Part shown: one piece after another, positions 23,167 through 33,670 of the stretch
Numbering within the stretch: the stretch's first letter is position 1
Layout: every line of letters starts with the position of its first letter
Source of the DNA: Acanthococcus lagerstroemiae
Lineage: Eukaryota > Arthropoda > Insecta > Hemiptera > Eriococcidae
Assembly: GCA_031841125.1 (NCBI GenBank)
Contig: CM063109.1
Span: 7,540,321 to 7,604,320, forward strand
Direction: 5' to 3'
Length of the DNA stretch: 64,000 nucleotides
Made by a program: the position numbers and the translations under genes
Notes under the pieces: generated by a model
Seen by the model: only the letters and a program-made list of their open reading frames with translations
The model's database searches: none
Told to the model about the DNA's origin: nothing

Positions 23167-26100
23167 TTAAAATAATAGTGAAAAGTTTAGGCTGGTAAGG
23201 GTGGAAATATCCGGTGGACATCGTATCTGTATGTCCTGAAAACCGCCTTCCTCGCTCACCTCTTCACGCGGCCATGCTTTCCAACTAGTACTCCGGAAAC
23301 ATGTGATCAACCTGTTATACTCGCTCTCCAGTTCTCGAGCCGACGCTGAATCACCGACTCTCAACAGCCCTTTAAACAGATCCGGTACGATCTTCGAATA
23401 CTGCGTTCCGTTGCTCTGAATCGTCTCCCGCAATGCGTTTAGCAGCGCAGGCTCCTCCCTCGGATTTCCTTCTTTCAAGTTCCACAGCTTCCGCTTCTGC
23501 CTGCGGATTCGTTTAGCGCTGCTGCTCACCGAGCTAGCTCTAGACCCAAACGACGATACGGACCCGGAATCTGAACTATCGATTGACACGCAACTGAGGC
23601 GATCGTCCTCATTATTCTCTCTATTCTTGTTCCGTTCCCTCAGGCAAAGCAATCTCTTGACGTACGATTCGATTGTGTCAGCATCCGCGCGCATATTTTC
23701 CACCATAGCCTTCGCCTCGTCCTCCAGACGTAGGCGAATCGTGCCCTCGATAAATTCGCCTTTTCGCAGTCCTTTGGCCGCGTTTATCGCATGACAGAAC
23801 TTCTTGGCCGCCAAGTAACTCTCGACCGCTTTATCACAGTCGGTGAGAAAGTGGTAGGCGATGAAGCCGGCGTCCTCGTATTGCCCTTGCTTGTGCAGCA
23901 TATCGTAGAACTCCGTGTATATCTCGCTTTCAGTGGCGTCCGTGTTGGTGCTCTTGAACATAGAAACGGCTGAGAACCAGTCTCCGATGTTGATGTAACA
24001 GCTGAGGGCTCGAGCATACAACTTGGCTCTCTCGAACAGCATCGCCGCTTCCTCGAATAAATGGTTCTTGTAATATTTCTCGGCCGCGACTGTCAAGATC
24101 TTGGCGAACCGCGGGTGCAACGGCCGTACGTCTTTGTACTTCGCGTCGAAGACGGGTAGAATAGCTATTTGTAAATTGTGCTTGCTGATGTACGCGACGC
24201 ACTCCTCGAACCTTTCATTCTCGGCGCACTCGATCAGATGCTTTACAGCTTCGGCGTAGTTTTCCAGGTAGTCGCAGATCCTAAATCGGCGGTAATTCTC
24301 CTCAGTTTGCTGTAACTCGTGGATGAAAGGCAGATACTCACTGGGATCTAGTTTTGAGTGCTCTACGATCTTGAGAGCGCAAGGCAAATCGAAGGAGGCG
24401 AGCGCCGCTCTGTAAATGGCGATTGGATCGGCGAGGTGGCATAAGGTGGCGATCTCGTTATATTCGATAGCCTGGTGTGCGGCTTCGGTCAGCTTGCCCT
24501 GTCGAACAAGGGCGGCGATCAGAGGGCCGGATAGTCTGGCCGGACTAGACTGCTTGATGCTCGTGGCCAGCGCTTCGCATACACTGAGCAACTTGTCCCG
24601 CACATCGTTGGCATCTTTGTACTTCCATGGGAACATGTTGCGAGCCACGTTTTCATTTTCGAGTTCGGTAATGAATGTGGTCAGGTAAATCGGGTCGGTA
24701 ATATTGTTGACAATACCGTCGACGTTTTTTAGAAACGCCGCCGGGTCGTGGTCGAATATCACATTTAGATTGATGCGCTGCTTGCGCAGCATCTTGAACA
24801 CCTCGAAATACTCTTCATCTTCGAGCATCTTCTCCATCTTGAAGATACTAAATGGTCGAGGCTGGATCACCTCCAGATTACCTCGCTCCGTCTCCAGCAA
24901 GACCTGGTCTTCTACCACTGTGACTAGATACGACTTGGGCTCAATACCGCGAGCCAGCACCTCGTTGAATTGCGTACCGCCAACGAAATCGACTTTCGTG
25001 ATCAGCAGCTGGTTGTCCATGGTGACGACAACCAGAAACGGCGACTTCCAGTAGAATGAGACTACGTCTCGCCACTTGATGCAGTCGTTCAGGTACAGGT
25101 TGCGATGCTCGCTCAATCCGAGTACCGTGTCGCTGTTCAGAACCTGCAATCGGAAGCACGGCTCCAGCAGGACGATGTTCATCGAACGCAGCTGTTCGTT
25201 CTGGTACAAGAATAATGATCCGTCTTCGGTATGCACAATGACGTCTCGTTCGTAACTCACAACCGCTATTATCAACGAGTCAAGCTTCATCATCTTCTCA
25301 ATACAGATAGACTTGGTCGCCGGCTGCAGACACGAGACGCAGAAATAGTTGCCGTCGCTTCGACTCCACCCGAAATACAGCGAATGTGGTTGCAACCAGA
25401 GCCAGGCTGACAGCTCCAGCGGGGTTGAAAACTCTATCTCAGAATCGGCATCACCAAAGTTTAAACAGACTTCATCTTGAGTAAAATCTTCGTATCGGAC
25501 CAACAGACAGCGATCATTACTCAGGTATAAAATGGCCGTGTTCGAGTTCAGTTCCTGACTCTGACTGTCAGAGGAACAGGGAAAGATGATGGCGTTGACA
25601 GCCGAAGAGACGGTGTAGCTACTGTGTGGTATGCTGGGTGGTTGACAAACCAGCTTATATGGCGTCAGATTAACCGTTTTGTTATTAATCACAGCAACAA
25701 GCGACAAATTCCACTCGCAGTTGCACTGGCTCGATTCTGTAACTTGAAAGCACCATTCGTACATTCGATACACCCCATCGTCGAGAACTACGTGCAGTCG
25801 ATTAGGCGCCGCTATGTCCCATTGTAGGTACACCACACGCTGTTTGAACTCGAGTTTCTGCTTCTGATACCACTTATAATTGCTGGTTGTCCACAAAGCC
25901 ACGAACTGACAATCGTTTTCAACTCCGCAAAATGCCAGAATACTGCCATTACTATTCCAGTGTAAGCCGGTAATCACGGTATCATCAGACACCTGGAAAT
26001 CACCGTGCCTCAGCGCATTCTCTTCCAAAAAGCACACGACTTTCTTATTCGGTAATTTCTGCACAGCCGTGATCAAGTTCCTGGACGGCCACCAGTCAAT

Positions 26101-26853
26101 CATAGGCGATAAACCGGCGATATTCTTAGTAATGTTCAGCAGCCACCCGTCTTGGCTAAAGATTTTCACTAAACGCGTTCGTTCGCTGAGGCATAAGTAA
26201 CTCACGGCAAATGCGGTGCCATTTTGTTTCCAACAGATGTGTATCGTAGTATCGTAGGCATCTTCTTTGATACTTGGCTCCGGAGGCTTACATTTGGAGA
26301 ACTTTCCTTCGGAGCCGCGAAACTGAGTTTCAACGCTGCCCCAACCAACATTAACGAATTTATTTTGTTCTTCGACGTGGTCTTGAAGTGAAACCTCGTG
26401 TAGTGTTTCGTAGTCATCGTTTACGATCGACAACACTGATACGACTTTATTCGCAGTGATGAGCACAGTTCGTTCGAAATCGGGGCTCCACGAAACATGC
26501 GTGATGTCCGATGTGTTCAGTTCCTTGACTAGTACTTCATTACTTCCGCCCTCGATAAGAATCGTAATCAAGAGACCTGTGTTGAGGATGATGTACAGTT
26601 CGCCGAATATGTAATTGCACCCAACCACAATCACACCATCCGATGTATTCACGTACTTGGACAAGTCGGCAATGAGTATTCTGTTATCCGATTTATCCTT
26701 GATGTTCACCAAGTAAACCTTCAAACATTTTGAAAATATGAATAGCTCGGTACCCTTCGACGTTGCCGGTTCATTAAGAATGAAACATTTACTGAAGTCG
26801 GAGAGAAGAGATTCTTGGTACGCTACGTTACGCAGCAACTGTAGATTTCGCAT
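23167..26853 (-). CDS. ELP1: Elongator complex protein 1
   Basis: ELP1 is the scaffold of the Elongator complex, which modifies wobble uridines of tRNAs in the cytoplasm. One uninterrupted frame of 1228 aa covers the whole protein, near the usual 1200-1330 aa. I start at the second Met because MRNLQLLRN matches the family start; an upstream ATG at 26874 would add seven residues. The N-terminal two-thirds is WD-repeat-like (VGWGSVETQFRGSEGK, LLWN-type LHWNSNGSILAF, RLHVVLDDGVY). GNLEVIQPRPFS leads into the helical TPR-like part (KQRINLNVIFDHDPAAFLKN, PSEYLPFIHELQQTEENY). Near the C terminus a Ser-rich stretch precedes the basic KRIRRQKRKLWNLKEGNP, the conserved tRNA-binding/NLS region, followed by ALLNALRE. 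Animal ELP1 genes are usually intron-rich, so the lack of introns is notable. The frame is intact and I see no sign of decay. Confidence 0.96.
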   Translation of the reverse strand: MRNLQLLRNVAYQESLLSDFSKCFILNEPATSKGTELFIFSKCLKVYLVNIKDKSDNRILIADLSKYVNTSDGVIVVGCNYIFGELYIILNTGLLITILIEGGSNEVLVKELNTSDITHVSWSPDFERTVLITANKVVSVLSIVNDDYETLHEVSLQDHVEEQNKFVNVGWGSVETQFRGSEGKFSKCKPPEPSIKEDAYDTTIHICWKQNGTAFAVSYLCLSERTRLVKIFSQDGWLLNITKNIAGLSPMIDWWPSRNLITAVQKLPNKKVVCFLEENALRHGDFQVSDDTVITGLHWNSNGSILAFCGVENDCQFVALWTTSNYKWYQKQKLEFKQRVVYLQWDIAAPNRLHVVLDDGVYRMYEWCFQVTESSQCNCEWNLSLVAVINNKTVNLTPYKLVCQPPSIPHSSYTVSSAVNAIIFPCSSDSQSQELNSNTAILYLSNDRCLLVRYEDFTQDEVCLNFGDADSEIEFSTPLELSAWLWLQPHSLYFGWSRSDGNYFCVSCLQPATKSICIEKMMKLDSLIIAVVSYERDVIVHTEDGSLFLYQNEQLRSMNIVLLEPCFRLQVLNSDTVLGLSEHRNLYLNDCIKWRDVVSFYWKSPFLVVVTMDNQLLITKVDFVGGTQFNEVLARGIEPKSYLVTVVEDQVLLETERGNLEVIQPRPFSIFKMEKMLEDEEYFEVFKMLRKQRINLNVIFDHDPAAFLKNVDGIVNNITDPIYLTTFITELENENVARNMFPWKYKDANDVRDKLLSVCEALATSIKQSSPARLSGPLIAALVRQGKLTEAAHQAIEYNEIATLCHLADPIAIYRAALASFDLPCALKIVEHSKLDPSEYLPFIHELQQTEENYRRFRICDYLENYAEAVKHLIECAENERFEECVAYISKHNLQIAILPVFDAKYKDVRPLHPRFAKILTVAAEKYYKNHLFEEAAMLFERAKLYARALSCYINIGDWFSAVSMFKSTNTDATESEIYTEFYDMLHKQGQYEDAGFIAYHFLTDCDKAVESYLAAKKFCHAINAAKGLRKGEFIEGTIRLRLEDEAKAMVENMRADADTIESYVKRLLCLRERNKNRENNEDDRLSCVSIDSSDSGSVSSFGSRASSVSSSAKRIRRQKRKLWNLKEGNPREEPALLNALRETIQSNGTQYSKIVPDLFKGLLRVGDSASARELESEYNRLITCFRSTSWKAWPREEVSEEGGFQDIQIRCPPDISTLTSLNFSLLF

Positions 26854-27115
26854 TATGGAACGACGAAGATACAAAAGTTTTATAGAAATTAATCAACTGG
26901 ATGGAACATAGTTAAATATTCCATCAGGATTTCGATTTTTCCGAGAAACATGAGGTACCTAACATTCGAATTTCTTTTTCTGTTATCAATCAACAATGGC
27001 TTATCAATTTCATCAAAGAAAATACCAAGACACAACTATAACTAGGGTATTGTAGTTTTACACAGGACATACACAGCCATTTTAATTCCCAAATAGCCCC
27101 AACATTCCTGGAATA

Positions 27116-27213
27116 GTATTATTGAAATTTTTTCGCGATGTTGTGGATAACATCCCGTTTGAGTACAACATGCTATGTTATCCGTAACATCGCGAAAAAA
27201 ATTTCAATAATAC
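27116..27213. repeat. Near-perfect hairpin, 38-bp arms
   Basis: The left arm 27116-27153 (GTATTATTGAAATTTTTTCG...) pairs with 27175-27213 (...CGAAAAAAATTTCAATAATAC) across a 21-bp loop. The stem contains CGCGATGTT. It lies about 260 bp upstream of the ELP1 start. No terminal repeats of a known transposon are visible outside it. Confidence 0.75.
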
Positions 27214-27330
27214 GTACTACTCGTCCAAGATTCAGCATATTACCAAGGTTAACTCGATGCGAACGCAACCCGCTACACATCACGCGGCACTGAAGTCTCC
27301 ATTTTGTATTCTGCTTAAATGTGAACAGTA

Positions 27331-27647
27331 CTAGACCTGTGTGCCGCGCCGCCGCCGCTGTTAAAAATCTGTTTCAACGCCACGCTGAAATCTCTGCTCG
27401 GCCGCTCGGCGTGATCGGCTCGCCGCCGATACATATGATCGGGGCCTTATCGGCGTATATGTACTTGTACTTATGTAGTACTAATAGTAGTAGTGACAGG
27501 TGCACCAAATAACTTGAGGACTTGATACTTGGTTTTAGTGTTACAACTGATGGACGCTGCCGTTGAAGGAAGATCGGCGCGCCGCCACGCCTTTAAACCC
27601 AAGTCCAATTGCCACCGCCAATAAATTTGCTATCGGCGCACAGGTCT
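27331..27647. mobile_element. hAT-like MITE, 317 bp, GC-rich
   Basis: The ends CTAGACCTGTGTGCCG and (reversed right) AGACCTGTGCGCCG are inverted. The flanks GAACAGTA (27323-27330) and AAACAGTA (27648-27655) give an 8-bp duplication with one mismatch. The interior has GCCGCCGCCG and GATCGG words. The short open frame inside is not a gene. Confidence 0.65.
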
Positions 27648-28084
27648 AAACAGTATCTTCTCCTAATCGTATTCGACACCATTCTGGAATTTAATTTAAT
27701 ATTTAAAGCGGTGGTTTTAATTTAAAACCACTCATAATTCACTCCAAGACACAATTATAAGTTTTCAAATCATTTCAATCATTTCCCAGTATGATGACAA
27801 ATATCAGCTGTTTTACAGAATACTATATATTCAAAGGTTTTACGTGTTTATTCGGACTTCCCAGACCAATGGCGCGCTAGCATCGAGCCTTCCTCCCTTT
27901 CCGCACTTCAGGAAATAGTGCCATAGAATTCTTATCAACGTTAGGATACACTGTATGTAAACAATGCCTAGCATCTCATGTAATCCTAACGTTGATAAAG
28001 TTCTGTTGAATTTTGAGAAGTCCGAATTGTCCATATCCGAACAGAATACAAAATGGCAGGTTTCCGCACTTGTACTAGGACACT

Positions 28085-28232
28085 ACAAACATGAGTTTTA
28101 TCATCCGCCATTTTAATTCACAGCGTGCCCATGGATGTCGAGTCCGACTGCGCGGAGCGTACCGCGTAGTCAATTTTGGCATCGACGGGCGCAGTGTGAA
28201 TCAAAATGGCGGATGACTATACCTATGTTTAC
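28085..28232. repeat. Large hairpin repeat, copy d
   Basis: The arms start ACAAACATGAG / GTAAACATAGG (reversed), pass TCATCCGCCATTTT and end in the core GCGCCCGTCGATGCC. The core is the same as in copies a-c at 21 kb. Its right edge abuts the hAT-like MITE at 28235. Confidence 0.7.
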
Positions 28233-28234
28233 AG

Positions 28235-28727
28235 CAGGGATGATAAGTCAGCCATAAGCTATAAGATTTAAGCCATAAGCTGAAGGTTTTTGGGCAATTA
28301 AGTCAGCTATAAGTTTAAGCCAAATGTTCTGTAAGCTATAAGCCATAAGCATAAGCCATATTTTTTCGGCTGACTTATGATTTTTTTGTTTGTTTCTCAA
28401 ATCTGAAAATTTTAAATATATAAATTTTATCTTAACATTTTTTATTTTATGATTTTCAAACCAATATCCCACACACAATGTTAATGGGCATTCATCACCA
28501 TTTCTTCCAAAATTGATAACAGAAAAACTTACCCTGACTATAGCGCTCATACCAATTGCTGGAAATAGAAATAAGCCATAAGTTTAAGCCAGCCATAAGT
28601 TTAAGCTATAAGCCATAAGCTTAAGCCAATCAATTCATAAGCTATAAGCTATAAGCATCAGCCATATTTTCAAGGTCGTACGCAAAAGCCATAAGTTTAA
28701 GCTTTATTGATTGGCTTATCATCCCTG
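28235..28727. mobile_element. hAT-like MITE built of CATAAGC repeats, 493 bp
   Basis: The ends CAGGGATGATAAG and CTTATCATCCCTG are perfect inverted repeats. They are flanked by identical 8-bp duplications GTTTACAG (28227-28234 and 28728-28735). Both arms consist of degenerate tandem 'AGCCATAAGC' and 'AAGCTATAAGC' units (28250-28360, 28570-28700) around an AT-rich middle. The identical duplication indicates a recent insertion. Confidence 0.85.
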
Positions 28728-28763
28728 GTTTACAGTGCTCTACTTGTACTGGTTATAGGTCTC

Positions 28764-28822
28764 TACCTGAACCAAAATGGCGGCCTAGTATACCTATGTG
28801 AAACTATCTAGTGTGGCTTTAG
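28764..28822. repeat. Half copy of the hairpin family (copy e)
   Basis: GAACCAAAATGGCGGCCTAG and the following TATACCTATGTGAAACTAT match the right outer arm of copy b (21 kb). The core and the other arm are missing. Confidence 0.6.
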
Positions 28823-28830
28823 ATCATAAA

Positions 28831-29235
28831 GCTAGGTTTACACAGGGACACTTTGGTGTCTAGAAAAAATAAAGTTTCTTGCTAGTTGCTCAGCACCATT
28901 CTGTTTACACGCAAGACATTACACAGGGACACTTTGGTGTCTGGATAATAAAGTTTCTTGCTAGTTGCTCAGCACCATCCCGTTTACACGCAAGACATTA
29001 CACGGAGACACTAACTTTGGTGTCTAAACAATAAACCAATCAGAGAGAATAAATTGTATAGTAGCAGTCACGTGATGAGAAACTATCGGGACACTAATAA
29101 AAAAAGTTGCCCGGGTCTCAACTTTAGTTTCTTTGAGTTTCCTGAAGAAAGTTTGCTTTCTCGCATGTTTACATGAAGCAACTAGCACAAAACTTTATTG
29201 TCTAGACACCAAAGTGTCCCCATGTAAACGTAGCT
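28831..29235. mobile_element. TIR MITE with TAA borders and an internal 80-bp duplication
   Basis: The left end AGCTAGGTTTACACAGGGAC is inverted at the right (AGCTACGTTTACATGGGGAC when reversed). The TIR continues through ACTTTGGTGTCTAGA for about 60 bp. TAA occurs on both sides (28828-28830 and 29236-29238), as in PIF/Harbinger-type elements. An 80-bp unit (CACAGGGACACTTTGG...) is repeated from 28841, 28921 and 29000. Confidence 0.65.
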
Positions 29236-29690
29236 TAAGAATTTGAAAGAATGATCATGGCAATCAAAATGATGTGTAAATGGAGCAATTTTCATAATTT
29301 TTCGCATTTAAAAAATATTTACCTAACGTATAATTATGGGAATTTAACACTAATGAAAAATATGCGCTCTATTGGAAAAATGTAGAATGTCCTCATTCTC
29401 TGATCATAGTTATCGTTATCACAACGTGCAGTGTGTTTGTACATATACATAATGGTCCAACATTTTTCAAATTAGGTATTAAGAAAAAGAATATTATTAT
29501 ATGTTATATGTATTACCTATAATATAGGCTATTGATTACATCTGTGCTCATTGCACTATATTACCTATAGTTTGAACGAGCAAATGAATAATAGGTAGGT
29601 ACTTAGGTATTATAACTCTCAGGACTGTGAATATTATATTACTATCTCTATCATCCAGTACAATTGATTGTTAATTATTATCTCAATGAA

Positions 29691-32137
29691 TTAACCCAAA
29701 ACAGTTAAATCGCTGATATAATTATCAAGATAGTAATTACCCCTCTTAATATGATGCACGAAGACGAACACTGAACGCTGTTTGGTAGCGTAGCTTAGAG
29801 ATAAAAAGTACGTCAATAATGTTCTCGAATCTGGATTCGTTCCTCTACAACCTATCACTGTTTCCTGATAGTTTGTATTATGTAGTCTCCTATCGTGAAA
29901 TGAGACTTTAATAACGTTACACGTTTCAACATTCGTTGTTGAGCTTATAAAAGCAATTCTTCTTCGGTATTCCGGTAGGTTCAAAACCAAGGCGCACATC
30001 CTGAGTTTTTCTCCGATACTCAGATTACAGATTGGGTCCGTGTTTCCTATTTCACCTGGAAGATTCGGAAGTAAATGGAATAAAAATACAAATTAAACGT
30101 AAATATTAGGTACGTATTGTGTATATATATGCCTCAAAACTATGACATTTACGAAATAGAACACTAATTCTAAATACTCTGAATAGATAGGTAGCTAATT
30201 TATAATATGTACTTTTATCAACTTACCCAGAAATGAGAACGGGTTCCGCAATGGAACTGTCTCCACGATTTCTACAAACATACAAAGTCAAATTTTGTCA
30301 GTGAGTAAAGTCGGTCATCATAGTTCTCTGAACTAGTTCTTTAATCCTCCGATGCTCTAGAGAAACCTATCGAAGGCTCTATGAAAATAACTTTCAGTAA
30401 AATTGATAATTGTAAGCTGCACTGAAAATTAATTATTCTGCTTATTATGTATGACTCAAGCAAGTAGCTGGTTCAAAAAATAAAAATAAAATATATAGGT
30501 ATATTTCTATACAATAAGCTCGCAGTTACTTATAGGTATGTATAGGTACGTAGTATGGTAGGTCTGATGAGTATATATTAGGTAGGTAACTTTAAGAGAA
30601 TATTGATGGCACAACTCAGATGCATTTTTACATTCATGTTTCTGCTAAGAACTTTCGCGACACTTTTACCCCTCCTTTAAAGTAAAGAATTGTCTTGTGG
30701 AGGACCCGGTAATTGCATATGTGAGACGTATTTATTCAAAACTGTCCTCGGATAGACAAAAACATGCACACAACCGAATTTTTATTTATAGATACCTGTA
30801 TTTTCTCTTTGTTGCACATAGTAGCGCTCCAATCCACGCTGATTGTTGGAAAAAACTGCAGTTGGCAAAGCTTCAGCTAATGCATTGATCCTTAGGGTAC
30901 TACTACGTTGATAAAACACGAACCAAGTGTCTTTTTTCCGACCGAACGCAATAAAGTATTGCACTATCTGTTTGGAATGTATTCCTCTAGCTAAACAAGG
31001 AAATGCGTGTTCTTGTATGTGATGGCCAGTTGAAGTCTGGACATAAAAATAACGATACGGGTAAATTGCAGAGTTTTGCTGCCTTACATCTGATGAGGAA
31101 GATCCTATTATGGCAGAAAGGATCCTCATAAAAACGGATCGATTTCTTCGTGGAGGCGATTCCATTTGTGTATAATGTAAATGAAAAATGTCTGGGTATT
31201 GTGATGAGATTTCATGTTGTATCGTTGGTTGGTCTTTATCAACGTGCTTAACTAATGCACTTAATTGAAAATAGGATGTTGTAAGTATATTTCTACAAAG
31301 ATCTCCTCGCTGTTCGCTGGTTAGAGATGGAATAGGATCAGGAACTTGACGATTTCGAATCCCTAGAAAGAAAATGTTGTTATAGTCTTTATAGTCTCTC
31401 TGGACTAGTAGGTTGCGTCTCGCTACTTTTTCCTCTCCTGTACGAATCTTTTCATTTCTGAGAAAGATTTACACTTTGTATCCTTCATTATATGCACTTC
31501 GTAGCTCATTCTGTGCCTTCCTTTCCAGTTCGTCCCCTCTACCATTTCCTCGAGCAGTAAAATAACAGTATCCCTGGATGTCCTATATTATGACCTGTCA
31601 TTTTAACTTTTCTCTTTACGATTATATTTCAGATTTTTCTTCTCCTTCCTATTCGCCTCAATACTCCCTCATTCCTGATCTATTCTGTCCATTTGATTTT
31701 CAGTATTCTCCGATAACACCACATTAAAAAGCTTCTATCAAAAAGAGAAAACTAACCCTAATTACTTCATTCCAAAGTGGGAACCAGATTATTAACATTA
31801 CATATTCAAATATAATGACAAAATAATGGTCAATAACATATTTTATACCTACTTATGCACCCCTATGTAATATATTCAAATTTCTTGAAAATGATGATTC
31901 CTCCTATATCTATTGTAGGGCATATATCTACGAACGAGCCGTCTATTTTAGCTCTGAGATTACAGATTAGACGTATTTTTTATTGTCCCTTTAAAATATG
32001 AATACAAAAGTTTCCATCTTACCTCTAAGATTTAAATAGTAATTTTCTATGCCTTCAAAATGTGTAACAACAACTGACTGGTAGCTATTCACTATTTCCA
32101 AGTTGATAAAGATGGCCACGCCAAGAAATAAATTCAT
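29691..32137 (-). CDS. S3: secreted two-module protein, unrecognised family
   Basis: Four exons, 32137-32023, 31362-30796, 30271-30227 (a 45-nt microexon) and 30055-29691, are all joined in phase 1 and give 364 codons (363 aa). Exon 1 is a leader (MNLFLGVAIFINLEIVNS) plus VVVTHFEGIENYYLNLR. An upstream in-frame ATG at 32161 would add eight residues, but S4 has a stop there, so I use 32137. Exon 2 is module A: DPIPSLTSEQRGDLCRNIL helix, a basic PPRRNRSVF patch, YRYFYVQTS, FPCLARGI, YFIAFGRKKDTWFVF, LAEALP and LERYYVQQRE. The microexon adds EIVETVPLRNPFSFL. The last exon is module B: DPICNLS..EKLRMCALVL, then IKVSFHD, ETVIGC, LTYFLSLSY, RSVFVF and YLDNYISDLTVLG. Function unknown. Confidence 0.8.
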
Positions 32138-32667
32138 TTTTGTAACTTTTGAAATATTCATAACGGGCTTACAATTTTCCCTGGAAAATAAATTTTATTA
32201 GATAGTCGAGTATGCCCTTACTTCATCTGGGTATCTCTATCTATACTAAAGGAATTTTTTTAAACGTACGAGTACAAGATAAGTAATCAACAATGTGGTA
32301 GCTGATATCTGTTTCTTTATAATGTAATACTTGGGTGACGAATGGAAATGAAAAATAATTTTTTAGCAGCAAATTTCAACCACGTTTAACCAACTTACTG
32401 GTTTCATAATTATCACACCTACAAGTACATTAAGCTCTTATTGTTTTAAACAATATTTATTTGTTCCCATTCACGCTCGTCTGCGAAGAGCGTATTTATT
32501 AAGAACTTAGTCAACATCAAGCGCTCATCTGTGGAGGGGAGGGGAAGTGCTATGGATGCTATGGCTCAAGGAATTTTTTTAGCCTATTTTTTATTGCTTC
32601 AAAAATGTAATTATTTTTCGCTTGCTCATGCACTCGCGAGTATTACGTATTACTTTTCAGCTTTGTA

Positions 32668-32793
32668 CCCGATGCGCAGTCAGTTACCCTCTAGTTACCC
32701 AGTTACCCGCGGAAAAGTTATCCATTTGTTACCCTTGATTACCCTTGTTCCCCTTTTGTTGCCTGGGTAACTGGTGAGATTTTGCGCATCGGG
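32668..32793. mobile_element. TA-inserting MITE with CCCGATGCGCA ends, copy 1
   Basis: CCCGATGCGCA opens the element and TGCGCATCGGG closes it, with TA on both sides. The interior repeats AGTTACCC/GGGTAAC. The matching flank of S4 (near 48020) lacks it and has a single TA at that point. This supports insertion at TA with duplication, as in Tc1/mariner relatives. Confidence 0.8.
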
Positions 32794-33670
32794 TAGCCCA
32801 CTGCAGAAAAGATATAGGGGTGCACGTCTGGTCACCATCCATTGAACTACTGGAAGATTACAACCAGAGGGTTGAATGTTTTGCCGCATTATAGAGATAA
32901 GTTACATATCTTGCAGCCCCGGACATTTTTTGTAACTTAGTTCGATAAAAATTCATTAATCAGTCCAATCAGAATGAGCAATCAAGCTCAGAATTTCGGA
33001 ATTATCGAATTCCTGGTATAAATGCTACGCGATGACGCCGATGACAGTAACATCTAACTTTCTTCTATGCTACAAGCAAGTTACATGGCGGTTATCGTCT
33101 CCCAAAGGGGGCCAAAATGTATCTCCAGCATTCGCTTAATTTTAAATTGGAGCTCATCATCTAGAGAGGTTTATTTCATCACCGATTTTGAATATTTCAT
33201 CAGAATTTAGAACCGGTCTTGGTGTGAGTCTTAAAATCCAAATTTCAATATTAAAAAATGAACAAAATTGACTTGAAAAACCTAATCACCGAAATAGGGG
33301 GTTTCCGGGGTGCTGATGGTCTCAAATAGTCATCCGATTTAGGTTCCGATGTCAATTACAGTTAGAGAAGTTTGCATACGTCATGTGCATGAAATTTGGA
33401 TTTCGTGGGCAGAGTGGAGCCGGATTTGATGAAATATTTAATACTGCTGACCCCAAGAAACCCGCACCTACTTCGATAATTTGTTCGGTTTTCCTATTCA
33501 AGTCAATTTTACCCCTCCCTTACACGTGGAACTCGGATTTTGGGTCTGAAACAGAGTGGTACAAGAATCTAATGAGGCATTCAAAATCAACGACTCGAAA
33601 TTCTTCTATCTGTTTTTTTAATAGATTTCTCATTTTACCCCTTCTCAAGAGTACATTACATTAAGATTTT

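Larger units (their letters stand above)
29521..33230. repeat. Segmental duplication, copy 1 (contains S3)
   Basis: The S3 gene with its 3' flank (from about 29521) and 5' flank (to about 33230) is alignable by eye with 35131-49300, which holds S4. Shared 5' flank words include GCGAAGAGCGTATTTA and the run near TAATGTAAT..TGGAAATGAAAAAT. Shared 3' flank words include ATCTCAATGAATTAACC. Confidence 0.8.

Noticed and set aside
23784..25054. Frames of 70-116 codons on either strand within ELP1
   Set aside because: Out-of-frame shadows of the ELP1 coding sequence.
23167..26853. ELP1 as a dead retrocopy
   Set aside because: The frame is complete over 1228 codons with all conserved regions, so decay is not supported, although a retro-origin remains possible.
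27321..27512. A 63-codon plus frame
   Set aside because: It lies almost entirely inside an hAT-like MITE.
28248..28550. A 100-codon minus frame
   Set aside because: It is the translation of the CATAAGC-repeat MITE.
32137..32161. An upstream start codon for S3 at 32161
   Set aside because: The paralog S4 has a stop in the equivalent upstream stretch, and a start at 32137 gives the same 115-nt first exon as S1 and S4.
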